The notes under the pieces are model-generated. The model was not told where the DNA came from. It was given only the letters and a program-made list of their open reading frames with translations, and searched no databases. A DNA stretch of 64,000 nt from positions 38,126-102,125 of the forward strand of contig NZ_FNJL01000021.1 of the NCBI RefSeq assembly GCF_900104515.1, read 5' to 3'. Of this stretch, positions 48,395-64,000 are shown one piece after another. Position numbers and translations under genes: made by a program. The stretch is from Paracidovorax cattleyae. GTDB taxonomy: Bacteria; Pseudomonadota; Gammaproteobacteria; Burkholderiales; Burkholderiaceae_C. How positions within the stretch are numbered: the stretch's first letter is position 1; every line of letters starts with the position of its first letter.

Positions 48395-49736
48395 GCTCAC
48401 GGGGTGGATTCTCGCGGACGCTGCCGCCATCGCCGGGATCCCGGGGCAGCAAATGTCCGGGCGAAGGCAGCAAATGGGCATCATTGTTGTTCGCAAGAAA
48501 CGACTGGACCGTGTCATCGCCTTCCGCCCGGAACACGGAACAGGTGCAATACAGCATGCGACCGCCCGGCCGCAGCAGCGGCCAGAGCGTGGACAGCAGC
48601 CGCGCCTGCTGGGCGGCCAGCTGCGCGATGTCCCCGGGGCGCCGCAGCCAGCGCACGTCCGGATGGCGTCGCACGATGCCCGACGCCGTGCAGGGTGCGT
48701 CCAGCAGGATGGCGTCGAAGGGTTCTCCGCCGCAGGCCTGCTGCCACCAGTCCTCCGGGCGCCCGGCGTCGGCCACCAGCACCTGCGCCTGCAGGCCCAG
48801 CCGCTGGAGCGTTTCGCCGATGCGCGCACTGCGCAGCGGGTCGATCTCCAGCGCGGTCACCTGGACCGGCGACCCGGCACCGGCATATTCGAGCAGGTGT
48901 GCGGTCTTGCCGCCCGGCGCCGCGCAGGCATCCAGCACCCTCAGCGGCAGCCCCAGGTCCAGGCCGGACAGCAGCAGGGGGGCGGCCTGCTGGGCCGCGA
49001 GATCCTGCACCGAAACCCAGCCGTCGGCGAACCCGGGAAGCCGCTGCACGGGCTGCGGAGCCTCCAGGACCAGCCCGGTGTCGGTCACCGGCCAGGCCTT
49101 CATGCCCACCGCTTCCAGCGCAGCCAGGTAGCCGGCCATGTCCACCTTGCCACGGTGGATGCGCAGCGCCATCGGGGCCTGCGCGTTGTTGGCGCGCAGG
49201 ATCTGCTCCCAATGGCCGGGATGGTCCTTCCGCAGGCGCTCGATCCACCACGCGGGGTGGTTCCACCGGGCGACGGGATCCGTATCTGTGGCAGCCACCA
49301 GCGCATCCCGCTCGCGCAGGAAGCGCCGCAGACAGGCATTCACGAAAGCCGCCTGCCCGCGCGTTGCGGCATGGCGCTTGGCCGCCTCCACCGCCTGGTT
49401 CACGAGCGTGAACGGCTCATAGGGAGCGGCACCCGCCTGCCAGCCCAGGGCCAGGGTGGAACACAGCAGCGCATCCACGCGCGGCTTGGGCCGCCGCGGG
49501 GCCAGCTGCGCCCGCAGCGCCTCCGCTCGGCCCAGCTGGCGCAGCACCGCGAAGAACAGCGCCTGCACCCCGGCGCGCAGCACCGGATCCACTGCCGCCA
49601 GGGCCGCGGTCCCCGACTGGCCGCCGCGCACCGCCATCACGGCATCCACGACCGCGTCGAGCTGCCGCCACAGGGGAATGGCCCCTGCGGGCGAATCCGG
49701 GCGGGAAGTGGAAGGATGCGCGGGGGAGGCTGGCAT
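48351..49736 (-). CDS. rsmB: 16S rRNA (cytosine-967-C5)-methyltransferase RsmB
   Basis: A 461-residue enzyme that methylates C967 of 16S rRNA with S-adenosylmethionine. An N-terminal NusB-like RNA-binding domain (VDAVMAVRGGQSGTAALAAVDPVLRAGVQALFFAVLRQLGR) is followed by the methyltransferase: SAM-binding VLDACAAPGGKTAHLLEYAG, DAPCTASG with a catalytic-cycle Cys, and the nucleophile region LYCTCSVF. The length is slightly above that of E. coli RsmB (429). It heads the minus-strand rsmB-DUF4390-ntrYX unit. Confidence 0.93.
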   Translation of the reverse strand: MPASPAHPSTSRPDSPAGAIPLWRQLDAVVDAVMAVRGGQSGTAALAAVDPVLRAGVQALFFAVLRQLGRAEALRAQLAPRRPKPRVDALLCSTLALGWQAGAAPYEPFTLVNQAVEAAKRHAATRGQAAFVNACLRRFLRERDALVAATDTDPVARWNHPAWWIERLRKDHPGHWEQILRANNAQAPMALRIHRGKVDMAGYLAALEAVGMKAWPVTDTGLVLEAPQPVQRLPGFADGWVSVQDLAAQQAAPLLLSGLDLGLPLRVLDACAAPGGKTAHLLEYAGAGSPVQVTALEIDPLRSARIGETLQRLGLQAQVLVADAGRPEDWWQQACGGEPFDAILLDAPCTASGIVRRHPDVRWLRRPGDIAQLAAQQARLLSTLWPLLRPGGRMLYCTCSVFRAEGDDTVQSFLANNNDAHLLPSPGHLLPRDPGDGGSVRENPPREHDGFFYALLGRQPA

Positions 49737-49798
49737 GGATGGAGGGCCGCGAAAGGGCGAACGAAGAAAGGAAAAAATCAGGAACGCCGCAGCCGCCG

Positions 49799-50395
49799 TC
49801 AGAACGCCTGCGCGGCATGGAAGCCGAAAAGCCAGGCCAGCAGCCGGGCGGGAAATTGCCGGATGGCGCCGTTGTAGGAAGCCACGGCATCATTGAACTG
49901 CCCGGTCGCCAGGGCCGCATGGGCCCAGAGCTCCTGCCACCGTGTTTCCCAGAGCGCCAGGGCGTCCTCGCCCGGGACCGCCACGGTCGTCAGCGACGAG
50001 TCCGGCGCGCTCGCCTCGCCACCGTCGGGCCCGGCAGCGCCCTCGCGCGGTTCACGGGCCGCCCGCACCATCGCGGCCCAGGCCGTGCGCAGCACCTCGC
50101 GGGCAGCGGCCAGCGCCGCAGCGGCCCCGGCATCGAGCGGACGCGCGCGCGCCACGGCCAGGCAGGCGCCGAACTGGGTGGTCGCCGCCCACAGGGCCGT
50201 GCGCACCTCCGATTGCGCGGGCAGCGCGGGGCTCTGCGCCGCCTCGTACTCGCCGAGCATGCCCGTGATACGCACGAAATGCACGTCCAGGCCGCCGAAC
50301 GCCTGAATGGCCGCGGAGCGCAGCCGGACCAGCCGGTTGTAGGCGCCCACCGCCCAAAACAGCAGCACCGCCAGAAAAATCCAGGTCGTCAGCAT
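49799..50395 (-). CDS. LemA-family membrane protein
   Basis: A 198-residue LemA-like protein with one N-terminal membrane helix (TTWIFLAVLLFWAVGAYNRLVRLRSAAIQAFGGLDVHF) and a helical cytoplasmic or periplasmic bundle ending in FNDAVASYNGAIRQFPARLLAWLFGFHAAQAF, the part most typical of LemA. The middle contains an Ala-rich variable region and a negatively charged loop (PDGGEASAPDSS). An in-frame GTG at 50425 would add ten residues. Function unknown. It lies between rpoC and rsmB. Confidence 0.75.
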   Translation of the reverse strand: MLTTWIFLAVLLFWAVGAYNRLVRLRSAAIQAFGGLDVHFVRITGMLGEYEAAQSPALPAQSEVRTALWAATTQFGACLAVARARPLDAGAAAALAAAREVLRTAWAAMVRAAREPREGAAGPDGGEASAPDSSLTTVAVPGEDALALWETRWQELWAHAALATGQFNDAVASYNGAIRQFPARLLAWLFGFHAAQAF

Positions 50396-50487
50396 CGCAG
50401 CAATGGCAAGGGCCCCGCGGACCACCGCGAAGGCGCGAAATCAAAAAAAGAAAAAGGGCACGGCCCGCCAGCAACCGCCGCCGCGCC

Positions 50488-50533
50488 TGAAAAAACGCTC
50501 CCGGCCTGCCAAGGGCGGCAGAGCGGGAGCGTT
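50488..50533 (-). terminator. Rho-independent terminator after rpoC
   Basis: Read on the minus strand, AACGCTCCCG and CGGGAGCGTT form a 10-bp stem, with further partial pairing inside (TGCCGCCC / GGCAGGC), followed by TTTTTT. It ends the rplKAJL-rpoBC transcript. Confidence 0.88.
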
Positions 50534-50569
50534 GCGGCAGGCCGTTCGGCTTGCAGGCGCGGCCGTGGG

Positions 50570-54805
<4,236 letters not shown>

Positions 54806-54827
54806 AAACCCTATCTCCTAGTACTTC

Positions 54828-58952
<4,125 letters not shown>

Positions 58953-59254
58953 GAGATCTCCGGGCAAAGACATGGATTGGGGTCTTCGACGACTACTGCC
59001 CCACAAGGAGCGCGGCCTTGCGGGCTTGGCGGTTGGCCACTACCAACCATGGCGGACGGCGATGCGTTGCACATCGCCCGAACCAAGGCGTCTTCTGTTG
59101 TCGGGTTGTCAGAAGACACTAGAAAGCAGGGAGGGAATGCCGCGGCGGGCGGCCGCTCCCTGCTTTCTGGTGCACTCTGCGCACATGCGCTTCTCAGAAG
59201 CGCGGAAAGGCTGGAGGCCCTTTGGGAGCCTCCAGCCTTGCCAAAGCAGCCGAA
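58953..59254 (-). promoter_or_regulatory. rplL-rpoB intergenic attenuator region
   Basis: 302 bp with no gene. Two perfect 12-bp inverted repeats stand out: AAGGCTGGAGGC / GCCTCCAGCCTT (59207-59218, 59228-59239) right after rplL, followed by a short T-rich step, and AGAAAGCAGGGA / TCCCTGCTTTCT (59121-59132, 59157-59168) enclosing a GC-rich loop. In enteric bacteria this interval holds an attenuator and an RNase III site; these hairpins fit that role. Confidence 0.6.
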
Positions 59255-59635
<381 letters not shown>

Positions 59636-59684
59636 AATTTTTTCCTAACAATTGGTTTAAAGAGGGGACGACTGCAGCAAAGCC

Positions 59685-60191
59685 TCAAGCGGCTGCTGCT
59701 TCGCCTTCGCCTTTCTTTGCAGCCAAAGCACCCAGCACCACGGCGGTGCGGGAGATCGGCGACATCAGCAAGCCACACAGCTGGGCCAGCAGCACTTCCT
59801 TGGAAGGGATGTTGGCCAGTTGCTTCACGCCGTTCACGTCCAGGGCCTTGCCTGCGAAGGCGCCGCCGCGAATCACCAACTTGTCGTTGGTCTTCGCGAA
59901 ATCGGCCACCACCTTGGCGGCGGCCACAGCGTCTTCGGAGAAGCCATAGATCAGAGGACCGGTCATCTGGTCGGCCACCACGTCGAACTGGCTGCCAGCC
60001 ACAGCACGGCGGGCCAGAGTGTTCTTCAGAACACTCAGGCTCACACCCTTGCTGCGGGCGTCAACGCGCAGTTTCGTCATGTCGGCCACCGTGATGCCAC
60101 GGTATTCCGCGATCACGAGCGTTTGAGCTTTTGCGGCGAGGCTGGTCACTTCATTGATGACCGCTTCTTTCTCACTGCGATTAAGACTCAA
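59685..60191 (-). CDS. rplJ: 50S ribosomal protein L10
   Basis: A 168-residue L10, the base of the ribosomal stalk that holds L7/L12 dimers and regulates its own mRNA. Typical parts are [64 protein letters not shown] and [23 protein letters not shown]. The C-terminal helix ([16 protein letters not shown]) binds L7/L12. The 229-bp leader upstream is suited to L10 control. Confidence 0.97.
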   Translation of the reverse strand: MSLNRSEKEAVINEVTSLAAKAQTLVIAEYRGITVADMTKLRVDARSKGVSLSVLKNTLARRAVAGSQFDVVADQMTGPLIYGFSEDAVAAAKVVADFAKTNDKLVIRGGAFAGKALDVNGVKQLANIPSKEVLLAQLCGLLMSPISRTAVVLGALAAKKGEGEAAAA

Positions 60192-60420
60192 GGTCTACTC
60201 CTTCATATGCACACTCGGGGAATCCCTCGTGCGCGCTCTTGTTGCAGCGACCAACTGTTTCGGAATCTAATTCCATCTGCAGCGGGATCGCCATCTGCGC
60301 TGGCTCCGTGGATTTAAATGCAGCCGGGGCTGCACACCAGCGGTCTTGGATGGCCCGGCGCATCGCTGCGCCGGCCCACCACCGAGGCGCCTTGCGGCAC
60401 CTCAAGATCTCGTGTTGGCG
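60192..60420 (-). promoter_or_regulatory. Probable L10 leader region
   Basis: 229 bp between rplA and rplJ with no gene. In many bacteria this stretch folds into the L10(L12)4-binding leader that represses rplJL translation. Several GC-rich inverted segments are present, but I have not derived the full fold. Confidence 0.4.
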
Positions 60421-61119
60421 TCAGGCCGCCGAGATGGATTGGGTATCGACGCGGACGCCAACGCCCATCGTCGAGGACACAGCCACCTTGCGCAGGTACT
60501 GACCCTTGCTGGTAGCCGGCTTGGCCTTGTTCAACGCCTCGATCAGCGCCACCAGGTTGCCCTGGAGCTTCTCGTTGTCGAAAGAACGGCGGCCGATCGT
60601 GCTGTGGATGATCCCGGCCTTGTCGACACGGAACTGCACCTGGCCGGCCTTGGCGTTCTTCACGGCCGTGGCGACGTCGGGCGTCACCGTACCCACCTTG
60701 GGGTTCGGCATCAGGCCGCGCGGGCCCAGGATCTGGCCCAGCGTACCCACGACGCGCATGGCATCGGGAGCAGCGATCACCACGTCGAACGGCATGTCAC
60801 CGGCCTTCACCTGTGCAGCCAGATCGTCCATGCCCACGATGTCCGCGCCAGCAGCCTTGGCTTCCTCAGCCTTGGCGCCCTGGGCGAACACGGCCACACG
60901 GGTCGTCTTGCCGGTGCCGTTCGGCAGCACGACGGCACCACGCACCACCTGGTCCGACTTCTTGGCATCGATGCCCAGCTGAACGGCCACGTCGATGGAT
61001 TCATCGAACTTGGCGGTTGCGGCTTCCTTCACCAGCACCACGGCATCGGCGAATGCGTACAGCTTCGTGCTGTCGACCTTGCCTTGCAGGGCCTTTTGCT
61101 TCTTGGTCAGCTTAGCCAT
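60421..61119 (-). CDS. rplA: 50S ribosomal protein L1
   Basis: A 232-residue L1, which forms the mobile stalk at the E site and represses its own operon. Recognisable are [32 protein letters not shown], the motif [19 protein letters not shown] and the RNA-binding [42 protein letters not shown]. The ATG lies directly after the rplK stop codon. Standard length. Confidence 0.97.
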   Translation of the reverse strand: MAKLTKKQKALQGKVDSTKLYAFADAVVLVKEAATAKFDESIDVAVQLGIDAKKSDQVVRGAVVLPNGTGKTTRVAVFAQGAKAEEAKAAGADIVGMDDLAAQVKAGDMPFDVVIAAPDAMRVVGTLGQILGPRGLMPNPKVGTVTPDVATAVKNAKAGQVQFRVDKAGIIHSTIGRRSFDNEKLQGNLVALIEALNKAKPATSKGQYLRKVAVSSTMGVGVRVDTQSISAA

Positions 61120-61551
61120 TTACAGGCCCTCCACCGTAACGCCCATGGAACGGGCGGAGCCAGCCAGCGTACGGACGGCAGCGTCCACGTTGGCAGCGTT
61201 CATGTCCTTCAGCTTGGTCTTGGCGATCTCTTCCAGCTGTGCGCGGGTGATCTTGCCGACCTTCGTGCTCAGGGCGTTCGCGGAGCCCTTTTCCAGCTTG
61301 ATCGCCTTCTTGATCAGGGTCGTCGCCGGAGGCGTCTTGATGATGAAGGTGAAGCTCTTGTCCGCGAAAGCCGTGATGACCACGGGCAACGGCAGACCCG
61401 GCTCGACGCCTTGGGTCTGGGCGTTGAACGCCTTGCAGAACTCCATGATGTTCAGGCCACGCTGACCCAGCGCGGGACCGATCGGAGGAGAGGGGTTCGC
61501 CTTTCCTGCCGGCACTTGCAGCTTGATAAAGCCGACGATTTTCTTCGCCAT
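61120..61551 (-). CDS. rplK: 50S ribosomal protein L11
   Basis: A 143-residue L11, which with 23S rRNA forms the GTPase-associated centre. It contains the proline-rich [41 protein letters not shown]-terminal domain and the RNA-binding C-terminal domain ending [12 protein letters not shown]. No resistance-type change is apparent. Standard length. It is separated from rplA by no spacer. Confidence 0.97.
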   Translation of the reverse strand: MAKKIVGFIKLQVPAGKANPSPPIGPALGQRGLNIMEFCKAFNAQTQGVEPGLPLPVVITAFADKSFTFIIKTPPATTLIKKAIKLEKGSANALSTKVGKITRAQLEEIAKTKLKDMNAANVDAAVRTLAGSARSMGVTVEGL

Positions 61552-61654
61552 AGCGACTCCTTGCGGGTGATAACGCCTTCATGGAAGGCTCCCCGGGGTT
61601 GGTTGACTCCATTTAGGTGCGCCGAGTCAAAAAGCGCATGCAATCAGTGAGCCG

Positions 61655-62248
61655 TCAGGTCTTCTCGACCTGTCCGAACTCCAGCTCCACCGGGGTGGAG
61701 CGGCCAAAGATCATCACGGAGACGCGCACGCGGCTCTTCTCGTAATTGACTTCCTCGACCGAGCCGTTGAAGTCCGCGAACGGACCTTCCTTGACCCGCA
61801 CCAGTTCGCCCACCATGAATTCGATCTTGTGGCGGGGCTTCTCGGTGCCCTCCTGGATCTGGTTGACGATCTTCTGGACCTCGTCTTCCGAGATCGGAGC
61901 AGGACGGTTCTTGGCGCCGCCCACGAAGCCCGTCACCTTGCTAGTGTGCTTCACCAGGTGCCAGGTGTCGTCGTCCATGACCATTTCGACGAACACGTAG
62001 CCAGGGAAAAGACGCCGCTCGGTCGTCTTGCGCTGGCCGTTCTTCATTTCCACGACCTCTTCCGTCGGGACGAGGATCCGGCCGAACTTGTCCTGCATGC
62101 CAGCCCGGTTGATGCGCTCCGTGATGTTGCGCTCTACCGCCTTCTCCATTCCAGAGTAGGCATGCACGATGTACCAGCGCAGATCCGGATTGGCAGACGA
62201 TGCAGGCGCCTGGGCAGGCGAGAGGTTTTGATCGACAGCGTCATTCAT
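61655..62248 (-). CDS. nusG: Transcription termination/antitermination factor NusG
   Basis: A 197-residue NusG. The NGN domain ([65 protein letters not shown]) binds RNA polymerase; the KOW domain ([50 protein letters not shown]) binds Rho or S10. A 25-residue N-terminal extension precedes the NGN domain. It is one base downstream of the secE stop. Confidence 0.97.
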   Translation of the reverse strand: MNDAVDQNLSPAQAPASSANPDLRWYIVHAYSGMEKAVERNITERINRAGMQDKFGRILVPTEEVVEMKNGQRKTTERRLFPGYVFVEMVMDDDTWHLVKHTSKVTGFVGGAKNRPAPISEDEVQKIVNQIQEGTEKPRHKIEFMVGELVRVKEGPFADFNGSVEEVNYEKSRVRVSVMIFGRSTPVELEFGQVEKT

Positions 62249-62249
62249 G

Positions 62250-62636
62250 TTATTTCCTCCAGCCCAGGATCAGATCGTAGAGCACCCATTCCAGCGTCTT
62301 GTCGGTGAACCAGAGGAACAGTGCCATCACCAGAACGAATGCAAACACGTAGGCCGTCATCTGCAAGGTTTCCTTGCGGGTGGGCCACACGACCTTCTTG
62401 ACTTCTTTCCAGGCATCCTTGGCGAAGCCGGTGAAGCGGCGGCCCGACTCGGACACCGCGAAGACGGCTGCAGCCGCGATGATCGCGACGATCAGAATCG
62501 CCCACTGGACCAGGGGACCCTGCCTGGACAGAAGGTAGAAACCGGCAATACCCGCAATCAGCAGCGCGACGACAGCGGCCAGCTTGGCCTTGTCGGCGCC
62601 TGTACTTACGGTTTCAATTTGCTGAGACGCTGCCAT
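62250..62636 (-). CDS. secE: Preprotein translocase subunit SecE
   Basis: A 128-residue SecE of the three-helix (proteobacterial) type. Two extra N-terminal helices ([40 protein letters not shown]) precede the conserved cytoplasmic amphipathic part [45 protein letters not shown] with the final membrane helix. It is the clamp of the SecYEG channel. Start at 62636. Confidence 0.96.
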   Translation of the reverse strand: MAASQQIETVSTGADKAKLAAVVALLIAGIAGFYLLSRQGPLVQWAILIVAIIAAAAVFAVSESGRRFTGFAKDAWKEVKKVVWPTRKETLQMTAYVFAFVLVMALFLWFTDKTLEWVLYDLILGWRK

Positions 62637-62678
62637 TCTTCATTCCGGTTGCAAAAATTGCGCTTTCACAAGACACCG

Positions 62679-62709
62679 AAGCCCGCCAGGTGTCTGGCGG
62701 GCTTTTTTT
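62679..62709 (+). terminator. Hairpin with T-tract between secE and tRNA-Trp
   Basis: GCCCGCCAG (62681-62689), GTGT, CTGGCGGGC (62694-62702), then T7. The T-tract lies on the plus strand, while both neighbouring genes run on the minus strand; on that strand it is a hairpin without T-tail between the tRNA and secE. It may block antisense transcription or assist tRNA 3' processing. Confidence 0.65.
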
Positions 62710-62721
62710 ATGCCAGGTGAC

Positions 62722-62797
62722 TGGCAGGGGCAGTAGGAATCGAACCTACAACCTTCGGTTTTGGAGACCGACGCTCTGCCAATTGAGCTATACCCCT
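62722..62797 (-). tRNA. tRNA-Trp(CCA)
   Basis: A 76-base tRNA with CCA encoded. The anticodon loop CTCCAAA gives CCA for Trp. Acceptor strands AGGGGTA / TGCCCCT, D arm GCTCAATTGGCAGAGC and T arm TTGTAGGTTCGATTCCTAC are normal. Its place between tuf and secE is the usual one. Confidence 0.97.
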
Positions 62798-62806
62798 ATG
62801 TCCTGA

Positions 62807-63997
<1,191 letters not shown>

Positions 63998-64000
63998 TTC

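Overview
The window looks like a chromosome segment of a high-GC betaproteobacterium of the family Comamonadaceae, most like Acidovorax/Paracidovorax. The grounds are the tuf - tRNA-Trp - secE-nusG-rplKAJL-rpoBC block, a Bug-type solute-binding protein, a PhaM-type granule protein, a lysine/alanine/proline-tailed HU protein and an NtrY/NtrX pair whose regulator has no AAA+ domain. This is judged from sequence character, not from a database search.

Layout. 1-3980: an R-body (reb) operon with three RebB-type subunits, four small companions and a nitrilase-fold enzyme. 4023-5073: a divergent S24-repressor / Cro-YdaS-like pair sharing a repeated operator. 5246-9791: a WXXGXW-type secreted protein, a Bug binding protein, a flavin oxidoreductase and a CMD/AhpD-type protein. 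9848-11451: a tandem glycine riboswitch in front of a DadA-type dehydrogenase. 11467-15372: a FIST sensor, phaM, an HU-type histone-like protein and a tyrosine phosphatase. 15477-21668: a minus-strand operon behind a TPP riboswitch, encoding LuxE-like and LuxC-like proteins, an NMT1/THI5-type ABC importer and an SDR. I consider this the most unusual system in the window: activation, aldehyde formation and alcohol formation placed under thiamine control. 21741-23342: an iron-sulphur photolyase.

23.3-28.1 kb is an accessory patch of lower GC: a polytopic membrane protein, an orphan HipB-like regulator with a 12-bp palindromic operator, an HNH nuclease with an EVE-like front domain, and two envelope genes, one shortened by an in-frame stop. 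28.4-35.0 kb carries redox genes: a PQQ-type sugar dehydrogenase, a Cu/Zn-SOD fused to a beta-propeller, an FdhF/YdeP-type oxidoreductase and a small catalase. hipBA and an MFS transporter follow.

38266-44475 is a 6.2-kb integrated element in the 3' end of tRNA-Phe. It is bounded by a 14-bp direct repeat and carries matching 20-bp tandem motifs just inside each end. It holds an AbiE toxin-antitoxin pair, a gene broken by two frameshifts, an unknown possibly nuclease-like gene, a DUF2274 remnant and an integrase that has lost its catalytic C-terminus, so it is probably stranded.

44.6-64.0 kb is core genome on the minus strand: NtrX, NtrY, a DUF4390 protein, rsmB, a LemA-like protein, then rpoC, rpoB, rplL, rplJ, rplA, rplK, nusG, secE, tRNA-Trp and tuf, with hairpins at rplL-rpoB and after rpoC.
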